From: Bradyrhizobium sp.
Lineage (GTDB): Bacteria > Pseudomonadota > Alphaproteobacteria > Rhizobiales > Xanthobacteraceae
NCBI RefSeq assembly: GCF_027451485.1
Contig: NZ_DAIDJE010000015.1
Location: 1-33,989, forward strand
DNA length: 33,989 nucleotides
Reading direction: 5' to 3'
Both the position numbers and the translations under genes were made by a program. This document shows positions 10,137-17,215 of the stretch, piece by piece (the stretch's first letter is position 1; each line of letters starts with the position of its first letter). The notes under the pieces are model-generated. The model worked only from the letters and a program-made list of their open reading frames with translations, did not search any database and had not been told where the DNA came from.

Positions 10137-11693
10137 TCATGGTTTGACATAGAGGCTCTCGTGCGAGCCAACATACTGTTCCTTCCAGCCTCGTTCGTCG
10201 ACGAGAAAGTGCCGCAACACGTCATGCACTTTCGGCCAGAGCACCGCATCGATCTTGTATTTTTCGATCACCATATCCCAGGCGTTCTCGTCGATGTCCC
10301 ATTTGACCAACTTGAAATAATCGCGCAGCAGAGAGTCCGGATATGCCGTCGCCGCCCGGCCGTCGATAAATATCGGCACGGTGCCATGCGTGCGGAAAAT
10401 CAGCGGGCCGCCGACGTTCCAGTGATTGAGAAGTCGCGCTTGCGAAAGGTTCGCTTGCAGGTACTGCGCGTCTTGCTCGGAAAGCAGGTCATCCGAGAGT
10501 CCGAGTGCCGGCCGAACATGCATGAACGTCAACGGCAGCACGCACAGCCCGACAATACCGGCCGTCCAAAATGATTTTTGCAGCTCGCCAATATTCAGCT
10601 TTCCGGGCAACAGCCGGTCGACGTGACGTGCGAAGGCAACGGTCGAGAACAGAAAAAAGAACGCCATGTATCTGAACTGATGAAACCCCAGCACCAAGAA
10701 CAGCCAGGTCAACAGCCGCGTTTCCAGCGGTACGGAACTGGAGCCCGCATAGCGGAGTTCGAGTGCCAAGAACACCAGGATATAGATGATGCCGGGGATG
10801 CAGCCGGGCAGCGTCATGTTCCGGGAATAGGGCTGCCACTCGGTGATCTTCCCCTGCACGAAGTGACCCAGTGTCGCCGTCACGCCGTCGTAGATATGAA
10901 GGCCGAGCGGATTGACGAGGACGGCCGCGAGGCAGGCCGCGCCCGTGAGACCATAGATCCTGAACTCCATCCAATTCCGTCGAAGCAGTGCGACGCCGCC
11001 AAAGAGCCCGATAATGAAAAAGCCGAGCACGAAGCCGCCGTGCAGATTGGCCCAAAGCATCATCATCGCGGGCAGCAGAAAGCGGCGCGTTTTCTTCAGA
11101 CAATGCACGTAGAAAATCACGCTGAACACCATGGTCGCGGTGTTCGGCGACGCCGCCAGATAGATATTGGGAGGCGTTGCAAACGTTGGGTAAAGCAGGC
11201 AGGTGGCGAAGACGGCGATACAAGCCGCAAGCGCCGATGCACCGCTGCTCAGGCAGGCGGACGCCAGATAGGCGACGATCACCGCGCCGCATCCGACGGT
11301 GACCAGCGTGAGACCGCTAAAGCCGGCGTACTGAACGACGATGCTGGCAATCAGATCCCAGAGCCAGGAAAGATTGTACCACTCCCTGTCGCCGAGAGTG
11401 AACGCCCACGGATCCTGGAAGGGAATACTGCCACGCTGCCTGATCAGGTCGCCTGCGGCGAGGTGCCATCCCAGATCGTAGTGGCCAAGCAGGAGCGGTG
11501 CGTTCGAGAGGTAATAGATGCTCGTGAAGGTGATCAGGAAGATGTAAATGCCGGACGTATGAAAGGACGTCCCGCTCGTCTTTCTCTCTCGATCAAACCC
11601 AGCTCCGCTCCAGGTCTCCAGCGCGTACATCAGCGGTCCTCTGACGATCGAAGCAAGCTTCGCTATTGGCCCTGCATGCTCCTGGGATTGCAT
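10137..11693 (-). CDS. Polytopic membrane protein, GT-C-like, function unknown
   Basis: A 518-residue protein with about ten to twelve hydrophobic segments. The first external loop HYDLGWHLAAGDLIRQRG, followed by DPWAFTLGDREWYNLSWLWD, matches the pattern seen in bacterial GT-C-type lipid-linked sugar transferases, with an acidic residue in the loop; a C-terminal soluble domain contains IFIDGRAATAYPDSL. I cannot name the family. ATG 11693 is used; TTG 11705 would add four residues. Its base composition looks less GC-rich than its neighbours, which could mean transfer, though no mobile element flanks it. It is convergent with the TetR gene and divergent from osmC. Confidence 0.75.
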   Translation of the reverse strand: MQSQEHAGPIAKLASIVRGPLMYALETWSGAGFDRERKTSGTSFHTSGIYIFLITFTSIYYLSNAPLLLGHYDLGWHLAAGDLIRQRGSIPFQDPWAFTLGDREWYNLSWLWDLIASIVVQYAGFSGLTLVTVGCGAVIVAYLASACLSSGASALAACIAVFATCLLYPTFATPPNIYLAASPNTATMVFSVIFYVHCLKKTRRFLLPAMMMLWANLHGGFVLGFFIIGLFGGVALLRRNWMEFRIYGLTGAACLAAVLVNPLGLHIYDGVTATLGHFVQGKITEWQPYSRNMTLPGCIPGIIYILVFLALELRYAGSSSVPLETRLLTWLFLVLGFHQFRYMAFFFLFSTVAFARHVDRLLPGKLNIGELQKSFWTAGIVGLCVLPLTFMHVRPALGLSDDLLSEQDAQYLQANLSQARLLNHWNVGGPLIFRTHGTVPIFIDGRAATAYPDSLLRDYFKLVKWDIDENAWDMVIEKYKIDAVLWPKVHDVLRHFLVDERGWKEQYVGSHESLYVKP

Positions 11694-11913
11694 GGTGAAA
11701 TGCAAATATCGGATGTTTTAGGATGATCGATCTAAGCTTGAGTAAAGGCCGGAGCGGGATTTCGAGCGCCGTCACCGAACATGCCTTCTGGTTAACAATT
11801 GCTAGCGCGGAACCCGCGCAGTCGGTTGTGCCGCTATGGCGCCTCGAACAATTTTGCCGCATTAAAGAGTGAGACTAAGGTCATGTTTCACCTCCAGCCT
11901 GTGGAGCTTTTAC

Positions 11914-12339
11914 ATGACGACTACATCGGGATCCGCCAAATGGCAGGGCGGCATCAAGGACGGCAAGGGCGCGATTTCGACCAGGAGTGGCGCTCTCAAA
12001 GACTATCCCTACGGCTTTGCCAGCCGCTTCGAGGGTCAACCGGGCTCTAACCCGGAGGAACTGATCGGCGCTGCGCACGCCGCCTGCTTCACCATGGCGC
12101 TGTCGCTGATCCTGGGCGAAGCCAAACTCACCGCCGAACAGATGGAAACCAGGGCGGACGTCACGATCGAAAAGGTCGGCGACGGCTTTGCCATCACCTC
12201 GGTGCATCTTTCGCTCCAGGCCAGGATTCCCGGCACCGATAACGCGAAATTCCAGGAGCTTGCCGAGAAGGCCAAGGCCGGCTGTCCCGTCTCGAAGCTT
12301 CTGAACACCAAAATTTCGCTCGAAGCCAAGCTCGTCTAG
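11914..12339 (+). CDS. osmC: OsmC-family peroxiredoxin
   Basis: OsmC proteins reduce organic hydroperoxides in the cytoplasm through two cysteines. The 141-residue product has both: Cys58 in GAAHAACFTMAL and Cys124 in AGCPVSKLL. It also has the Arg (SRFEGQPGSNPEELIGAAHA) and Glu positions that activate the peroxidatic cysteine. GGAG at 11903-11906 lies 7 bases before ATG 11914. An upstream in-frame start at 11869 adds 15 residues without family similarity, so I rejected it. The length and the SNPEELI segment favour OsmC over Ohr. No OhrR-like regulator adjoins it. Confidence 0.92.
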   Translation: MTTTSGSAKWQGGIKDGKGAISTRSGALKDYPYGFASRFEGQPGSNPEELIGAAHAACFTMALSLILGEAKLTAEQMETRADVTIEKVGDGFAITSVHLSLQARIPGTDNAKFQELAEKAKAGCPVSKLLNTKISLEAKLV

Positions 12340-12357
12340 CGAGCTTCTGCCGTTTAT

Positions 12358-13794
12358 TCACATGTCGGCGTCTTCGTCCGGACCGACGGAGGCGATGCGG
12401 ACCATGTTGGTGGTGCCCGGTGAGCGCAGTGGCACGCCGGCCACGATGATGACGCGTTGTCCCGCGCGCGCAAAACCGTCGCGAAAGGCGATGCTGCCCG
12501 CGCGGCTTACCATGTCATCGAGATCATGGGCGTCCTCGGCGACCACGCAATGAACGCCCCATACGGCCGACAGCTTTCGTCCCGTGACGAGGTTCGGTGT
12601 GATCGCAACCACCGGCGGCTTCGGGCGTTCGCGTGCCACCCGCAGTGCCGTCGAGCCTGAACTGGTCCAGCAGATGATCGCGGAAAGATCGAGCGTCTCG
12701 GCGATTTGCCGTGCCGCATCGGCAATGGCGTCGCCCACCGTCGGCTCGGGTTCGGCGCGCTGCGCATTGACAACGCCGCGATAGGTGGGATCGCGTTCGA
12801 CTTCCTCGCCGATCCGGTTCATGGTCGAGACAGCTTCGACCGGATATTTGCCGGCCGCCGATTCCGCCGACAGCATAATCGCGTCGGCGCCTTCGTAGAC
12901 GGCGGTTGCGACGTCGGAGACTTCCGCGCGCGTCGGCACCGGCGACTGGATCATCGACTCCAGCATCTGGGTTGCGACCACCACCGGCTTTCCCGCGCGT
13001 CTCGCCAGCCGCGTCATCTGCTTTTGCAAGCTCGGCACGCGTTCCAGTGGCAGTTCGACGCCGAGATCGCCTCGCGCCACCATCAACGCATCGGAGGCCT
13101 CTACGATCTCGGCCAGCCGGTCGATCGCCTGTGGCTTTTCGATCTTGGCCATTACAGCGGCGCGGCCACGAATGAGTTTCTTGGCTTCGACGACGTCCTC
13201 GGCACGCTGCACGAAAGAGAGTGCGATCCAGTCGATCCCGGTCACCAGAGCTGCTTCGAGGTCGGCGCGGTCTTTCGGCGTCATGGCAGAGACCGGCAGG
13301 TCCGTGTCGGGCAGGCTGACGCCTTTGCGGTCCGACATCTTGCCGCCGATCACGACCCGCGTTACCGCTCGTTCGGGCGAGGTCTCCTCAGCGATCAGCC
13401 GTACCTTGCCGTCGTCAAGCAGCAGCGCGTGTCCGGGCTTAAGCGCGGCGAGAATTTCCGGGTGGGGCAGGTGGACGCGGGTGTTGTCGCCCGGCGCCTT
13501 GTCGGAATCCAGCGTAAAACTCTGCCCGTTGTTGAGCTGCATTGTGCCTTCGGCGAAGGAGCCGAGACGCAGTTTCGGACCTTGCAGATCGACCAGAATT
13601 CCGATCGGGCGGCCATAGCTGCTTTCGACGTTGCGAATGGTCTTGACCAGTTCCCGCATCTTGTCATGCGGGGTGTGGCTCATGTTGATGCGGAAAACAT
13701 CGGCACCTGCCTCGAACAGCTTCCTGATGACGGCACCGTCGGAGGAGGCTGGGCCAAGCGTTGCAACGATCTTGATCCGGCGCAGCCGCCTCAT
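12358..13794 (-). CDS. pyk: Pyruvate kinase
   Basis: The enzyme transfers phosphate from phosphoenolpyruvate to ADP, the last step of glycolysis. The 478 residues match the family. Motifs in order are KIVATLGPASS, FRINMSH, DLQGPKLRLG, the B-domain lid, then MAKIEKPQAIDRL with the catalytic Lys, MVARGDLGVELP, VVVATQMLESM, PTRAEVSDVATAVYEGADAIMLSAE, and a C-terminal regulatory domain including CWTSSGSTAL. Its ATG overlaps the TGA of the DUF1036 gene upstream by four bases (13791-13794), so translation of the two is probably coupled. Confidence 0.97.
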   Translation of the reverse strand: MRRLRRIKIVATLGPASSDGAVIRKLFEAGADVFRINMSHTPHDKMRELVKTIRNVESSYGRPIGILVDLQGPKLRLGSFAEGTMQLNNGQSFTLDSDKAPGDNTRVHLPHPEILAALKPGHALLLDDGKVRLIAEETSPERAVTRVVIGGKMSDRKGVSLPDTDLPVSAMTPKDRADLEAALVTGIDWIALSFVQRAEDVVEAKKLIRGRAAVMAKIEKPQAIDRLAEIVEASDALMVARGDLGVELPLERVPSLQKQMTRLARRAGKPVVVATQMLESMIQSPVPTRAEVSDVATAVYEGADAIMLSAESAAGKYPVEAVSTMNRIGEEVERDPTYRGVVNAQRAEPEPTVGDAIADAARQIAETLDLSAIICWTSSGSTALRVARERPKPPVVAITPNLVTGRKLSAVWGVHCVVAEDAHDLDDMVSRAGSIAFRDGFARAGQRVIIVAGVPLRSPGTTNMVRIASVGPDEDADM

Positions 13795-14393
13795 GGTTTG
13801 GTCCCTGGCGCTGGGCGGGGCGGCAGACCCGTGCCAGGGGCTATTCCGCCCGGCGAACCGGAGATGCCCGGAATATTTCCGGCGCCGTTCGGACCGATCG
13901 TGCCGGGAATACCGGGCACGCGCTGCGCCGGCTGCTGCTCATTGGAATCGGTGAGCTGCACCGTCCACGCGCGCTGTTCGCCGGTATCGACCTCAAAGAA
14001 ACCGGTGCGGTCGAAGCCCCGCGCCAGGCAATTATCCGCACCGCGGATCGTGAACTCCTTGTCGCGCGAGCACATGAAAGCATGTCCCGACCATTCGCCG
14101 CCGCGATCGTAGTCGATGGCATAGATATAATAGTAGCGCGCAATCAGCGTGCCGCGCAGCAGCGTCTCGCAACTTCGCGAAGATACATTCCACCAGCCTT
14201 CGGTAGTCCAGCCTTCCGCATCCTTGTAGCCGAGCGCGATGCCGACACGGCTTGACGTGTTGTTGCAGAGACGGAAGTCAGCCGCCGCCGGTCCATTCCA
14301 CAGGCAGGCCGCAACAAAGAGCAGAGCCGGTATCAAGGCCGCGCCAAGGTGCCTGGCAGTTTGGGGCGGGGAAAGCGAATCTCTCGGGATCAT
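13791..14393 (-). CDS. Secreted DUF1036 protein
   Basis: A 200-residue exported protein: signal peptide with cleavage near GPAAA-DF (about residue 38), then a DUF1036 domain with RLCNNTSSRVGIALGYKD, GWWNVSSRSCETLL and YYYIYAIDYDRGGEW, including several cysteines (Cys in RLCNN, SRSCETL, FMCSRD, DNCLARG) that may form disulphides in the periplasm. The last 50 residues are Pro/Gly rich (IPGTIGPNG, GIPGISGSPGG), collagen-like and probably disordered. The function of DUF1036 is not known. ATG 14393 was taken; TTG 14402 adds three residues. It overlaps pyk by ATGA. Confidence 0.88.
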   Translation of the reverse strand: MIPRDSLSPPQTARHLGAALIPALLFVAACLWNGPAAADFRLCNNTSSRVGIALGYKDAEGWTTEGWWNVSSRSCETLLRGTLIARYYYIYAIDYDRGGEWSGHAFMCSRDKEFTIRGADNCLARGFDRTGFFEVDTGEQRAWTVQLTDSNEQQPAQRVPGIPGTIGPNGAGNIPGISGSPGGIAPGTGLPPRPAPGTKP

Positions 14394-14612
14394 TACGGCC
14401 AAGCTATATCAAGATATTGACGATTTCGCGTGGGACCCGCCGGCGGTCAAGCGCAAATTCGCGTGGGCTCTTGGCCGGGCAGGCTGTTCAAGGTCCTGAA
14501 AAACCTGGAGCAATCGTTGCGGTGCGATGTGGAAAATCATTTGGCGATTTCCTACCTGATGTTCGAGTACGATCCTCAATGGTGTTACAAGGGAATAAGG
14601 ACGGAACCGGTC

Positions 14613-14915
14613 ATGACGATCGACGACAAAACAAGAACCGAACTCGAGGCGGCCGCCTTTCGGCGGCTCGTGCAGCACTTGCGCTCGCGCACCGACGTTC
14701 AGAACATCGATCTGATGAATCTGGCGGGGTTCTGCCGCAACTGTCTGTCCAACTGGCTCAAGGAAGAGGCCGACGCCAAGGGCGTTGCGATGAGCAAGGA
14801 CGAGAGCCGCGAGGCGGTCTACGGCATGCCGTACGAGACCTGGAAAGAAAGATTCCAGGGAACAGCAACGCCCGAGCAACTCGAGGCAATGGCTAAAGTC
14901 AACCCGCGACATTGA
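14613..14915 (+). CDS. DUF1244 small cytoplasmic protein
   Basis: A 100-residue protein of the widespread DUF1244 family: EAAAFRRLVQHLRSRTDVQN, then NLAGFCRNCLSNWL with a CxxC pair (Cys41, Cys44), then YGMPYETWKERFQG. The biochemical function is unknown; the conserved CxxC suggests metal binding or redox chemistry. ATG 14613 is chosen because family similarity begins there; AAGGA lies 11 bases upstream. The in-frame ATG at 14430 would add 61 residues with no family resemblance. It precedes gapR on the same strand, an association common in alphaproteobacteria. Confidence 0.9.
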   Translation: MTIDDKTRTELEAAAFRRLVQHLRSRTDVQNIDLMNLAGFCRNCLSNWLKEEADAKGVAMSKDESREAVYGMPYETWKERFQGTATPEQLEAMAKVNPRH

Positions 14916-15105
14916 CGGGTTGCCGATAAGTGCCCTCTGTGAGCGAATCCGGTGTCTTCCTGTGGGCGCGCTGTGGATGAACGAGTATGTCGCCTTGACG
15001 TAAGCAGCCTCATTCTTGAGGGTCATTTGGCGACATGCGCCTCGCGATCAACGTGCGGCGCTTTATTTTTCAGCCTCGACGCCAGTCCACTTCAGGAGTA
15101 TCCCG

Positions 15106-15384
15106 ATGGCCACCTCTGCCGCCGCCGTCAAAGATGATGAATCCCCCGCGACGCGGTTTGCCAAGGATCAACTCAAGGCCATCATCGAACGCATCGAGCG
15201 GCTGGAGGAGGAGAAGAAGACGATCTCCGACGACATCCGCGACGTCTATGCGGAAGCCAAGGGCAACGGCTTCGATGTCAAGGCCTTGCGCACCATCATT
15301 CGCATGCGCAAGCAGGACGCGAACGAGCGGGCCGAACAGGAAACGATCCTCGAAACCTATATGCAGGCACTGGGAATGCTGTAG
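15106..15384 (+). CDS. gapR: Nucleoid-associated protein GapR (DUF2312)
   Basis: The 92-residue product is all-helical and matches DUF2312/Gap[22 protein letters not shown], then [20 protein letters not shown] and IIRMRKQD. In Caulobacter GapR forms a clamp-like oligomer around overtwisted AT-rich DNA ahead of polymerases and helps topoisomerases during replication. The start ATG 15106 has AGGAG at 15094-15098, 7 bases upstream; an ATG at 15016 would add 30 residues unlike the family. The upstream gap (14916-15105) contains a GAATC (14945-14949), the CcrM methylation sequence. It is convergent with the DUF882 gene. Confidence 0.95.
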   Translation: MATSAAAVKDDESPATRFAKDQLKAIIERIERLEEEKKTISDDIRDVYAEAKGNGFDVKALRTIIRMRKQDANERAEQETILETYMQALGML

Positions 15385-15432
15385 GGCGTGTCGCCTCGCG
15401 GGCCGCAGATTGGACTTGCGAGGTGTCTTACG

Positions 15433-17037
15433 TCAGTGCAGCGATGCGGTCCGCATGAACGCCTGCGTGGTCAACGGCGCGATGGCCGGGCCGCTGAAGT
15501 GATCTGTGGTCAGGCCTGCTTGCGGATCGTCCGAGAAGCCCATCACGATCACAGCCTGCGGTTTGACGAACAGCTTGCTGAGCAGCGTCAGGTTGGGGTC
15601 GCCGAGCATCGTCACGGACATGGACGTGCGCGCGCTCGGCGCCAGCATCATCATCCGAGTCCAGGCGTCGTCGGTCTCGGGCGCCGTTCGTGTCGAGGTT
15701 GCCACGACGCTTCGCCCCTTTGCGACAGTGGTCGTGAGGTCGTTCTCAGCCACGATATAGCGGCTGGCCGGCGCAGTGTGCGCGCCCTGGGCAGGGGAGC
15801 TGTCAACAGGGGCGGACGCATCCGGCGCGTAAGCCATCGCGTCGTAGACGGCAGGCACGCTCGATGTGGATTGCGGCTCGGTCGAGGCCAGGGCGTGCCG
15901 GGCGTTGAGGGCCGCGACAAGCGCGGGCGTCGCCTGCCTCAATGCAGACTGCATGTCATCCCAGAAGCCGCGCGCGTTGATGATGTCAGCCGGGGTCTGC
16001 GTCCTGGCCTCTGCCGCGGGGATCACATTCAGCTTGGGCGGCTGTACAGCCTGCATGTCCGCCGCAGCGAGTTGCAACCTCGCGGCCACCGGCTTGGTGC
16101 GTGAGGTCCGTAGGGCATCGGCAGGCTTGGCGGCGGCGAGCTCGACGGCCGCAACCGCCTTGCCCGGAACAGCCGCAGCAGTGCCTTCATCGTCCTCTTC
16201 GTTCACCTTGCTGCCGAACAGGCGCGCCAGCAGGCCGGGCTTGCTCACCTTCGCCGCATCGTCGCCGCGATGCTCGATCTCGGCACGGGCAAGTTCATAG
16301 CCCTTCAGCGGCACGCCATCCGAGGGAATGTGGACCGTGCGTCCGTCAGGAAAAACGCGCACAAGCTGGTCGTGGGTCATGCGCGGCCAGTGCCGGATGT
16401 TTCCGGTATCGAGATGCACGAACGGCGATCCCGACGTCGGGTAGAAGCCGACGCCGCCGCGTTGCTCGCGCAGGCCGGCGTAACGGATCTGCTCAAGCGG
16501 CACGTCCGGGATGTAAAAATCCATCGCATGACCGAGCATGTGCTGGCTGAAGCGCGCCACGCCGGAATGGGCGGAGCGGTGGCGGAGCATGGCGTTGGTT
16601 TCGGGCGAGCGATAAGCGGAGATGATCTGGATCGGCTTCTTGCCGCCGACGTCGTGATAGACTTCCCAGATTATATCGAAGAGGCGGGGATCCATCGTAG
16701 TCTGTTCCTGGGTGCGCCAATCACGCAGGAAATGGTTGAGCTGCTTCAAGGCCTCTTCGTCAAAGCGGCCGTCGCGCTTGAAGGTGACCGTGAGGTCTTC
16801 GCCGGAATGGGTGTGATGGAAGGAGAGTGTGCGCGTATCGTTCAGGGCGGTGGCGTCGGGCACGGAGCCGATCCCGGCGAGCAGCAGCGGCAAGGCCAAA
16901 CCAAGCCGCAATCCGGCCCTGGGCCAAGACAACGGACGAAGCTGGCGTGCAAAACCGGTCAGCACGTAATGAGCCACCCCTACAGACCGAGCGTTGACCC
17001 TTTCGCAACCCCATGTGGCGAAAGAGGGTAAATGCAT
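15433..17037 (-). CDS. DUF882 (YcbK/MepK-like) murein peptidase with long C-terminal tail
   Basis: This 534-residue exported protein has a signal region (about 30-66) and an M15-type peptidase domain at about 68-225: AYRSPETN, then FSQHMLGHAMDFYIPD with zinc ligands His166 and Asp173, and PFVHLDTGNIRHWPR with His208. E. coli MepK of this family cuts crosslinks in peptidoglycan. The remaining 300 residues are Ala-rich and partly disordered, with no domain I recognise; E. coli MepK has only about 180 residues. The start is uncertain: ATG 17037 lacks a good ribosome site, and GTG codons about 15-20 residues in are possible. A perfect TTAA-N7-TTAA box lies 17 bases upstream. The next gene upstream is also peptidoglycan-directed. 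Confidence 0.88.
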   Translation of the reverse strand: MHLPSFATWGCERVNARSVGVAHYVLTGFARQLRPLSWPRAGLRLGLALPLLLAGIGSVPDATALNDTRTLSFHHTHSGEDLTVTFKRDGRFDEEALKQLNHFLRDWRTQEQTTMDPRLFDIIWEVYHDVGGKKPIQIISAYRSPETNAMLRHRSAHSGVARFSQHMLGHAMDFYIPDVPLEQIRYAGLREQRGGVGFYPTSGSPFVHLDTGNIRHWPRMTHDQLVRVFPDGRTVHIPSDGVPLKGYELARAEIEHRGDDAAKVSKPGLLARLFGSKVNEEDDEGTAAAVPGKAVAAVELAAAKPADALRTSRTKPVAARLQLAAADMQAVQPPKLNVIPAAEARTQTPADIINARGFWDDMQSALRQATPALVAALNARHALASTEPQSTSSVPAVYDAMAYAPDASAPVDSSPAQGAHTAPASRYIVAENDLTTTVAKGRSVVATSTRTAPETDDAWTRMMMLAPSARTSMSVTMLGDPNLTLLSKLFVKPQAVIVMGFSDDPQAGLTTDHFSGPAIAPLTTQAFMRTASLH

Positions 17038-17053
17038 CCTTAACGCGGGAGCG

Positions 17054-17068
17054 TTAAGCGAGACTTAA
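17054..17068 (-). promoter_or_regulatory. CtrA-like box upstream of the DUF882 peptidase
   Basis: TTAA (17054-17057), seven bases, TTAA (17065-17068), followed by CC, matches the CtrA consensus TTAA-N7-TTAA. A GAATC (17072-17076), the CcrM target, is adjacent, and further TTAAC half-sites occur at 17040-17044 and 17095-17099. Binding is inference. Confidence 0.55.
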
Positions 17069-17159
17069 CCAGAATCCCCAAAGCGGAAGAAAACTTAACC
17101 GAGCGAGTGTGGCGAAAACGAGCCCGCTGGTTGCCTCGGTGGACAACGGTCAACGTTGA

Positions 17160-17188
17160 AAAGGCCTCGTCCATCAGACGAGGCCTTT
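17160..17188 (-). terminator. Terminator downstream of the L,D-transpeptidase
   Basis: AAAGGCCTCGTC (17160-17171) and GACGAGGCCTTT (17177-17188) form a 12-bp stem with loop CATCA. The A residues on one side and T residues on the other let it act in both directions. It lies just after the stop of the minus-strand L,D-transpeptidase and separates it from the DUF882 gene. Confidence 0.88.
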
Positions 17189-17215
17189 GTCTTGGCGAGG
17201 CAAATGGGGTGCAGC

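Noticed and set aside
10578..11726. A 382-residue plus-strand open frame opposite the membrane protein
   Set aside because: It is antisense to a convincing membrane protein, rich in Arg, Gln, His and Glu, with no domain.
12706..14112. A 468-residue plus-strand open frame opposite pyk and DUF1036
   Set aside because: Both genes beneath have clear motifs; this frame is a high-GC shadow.
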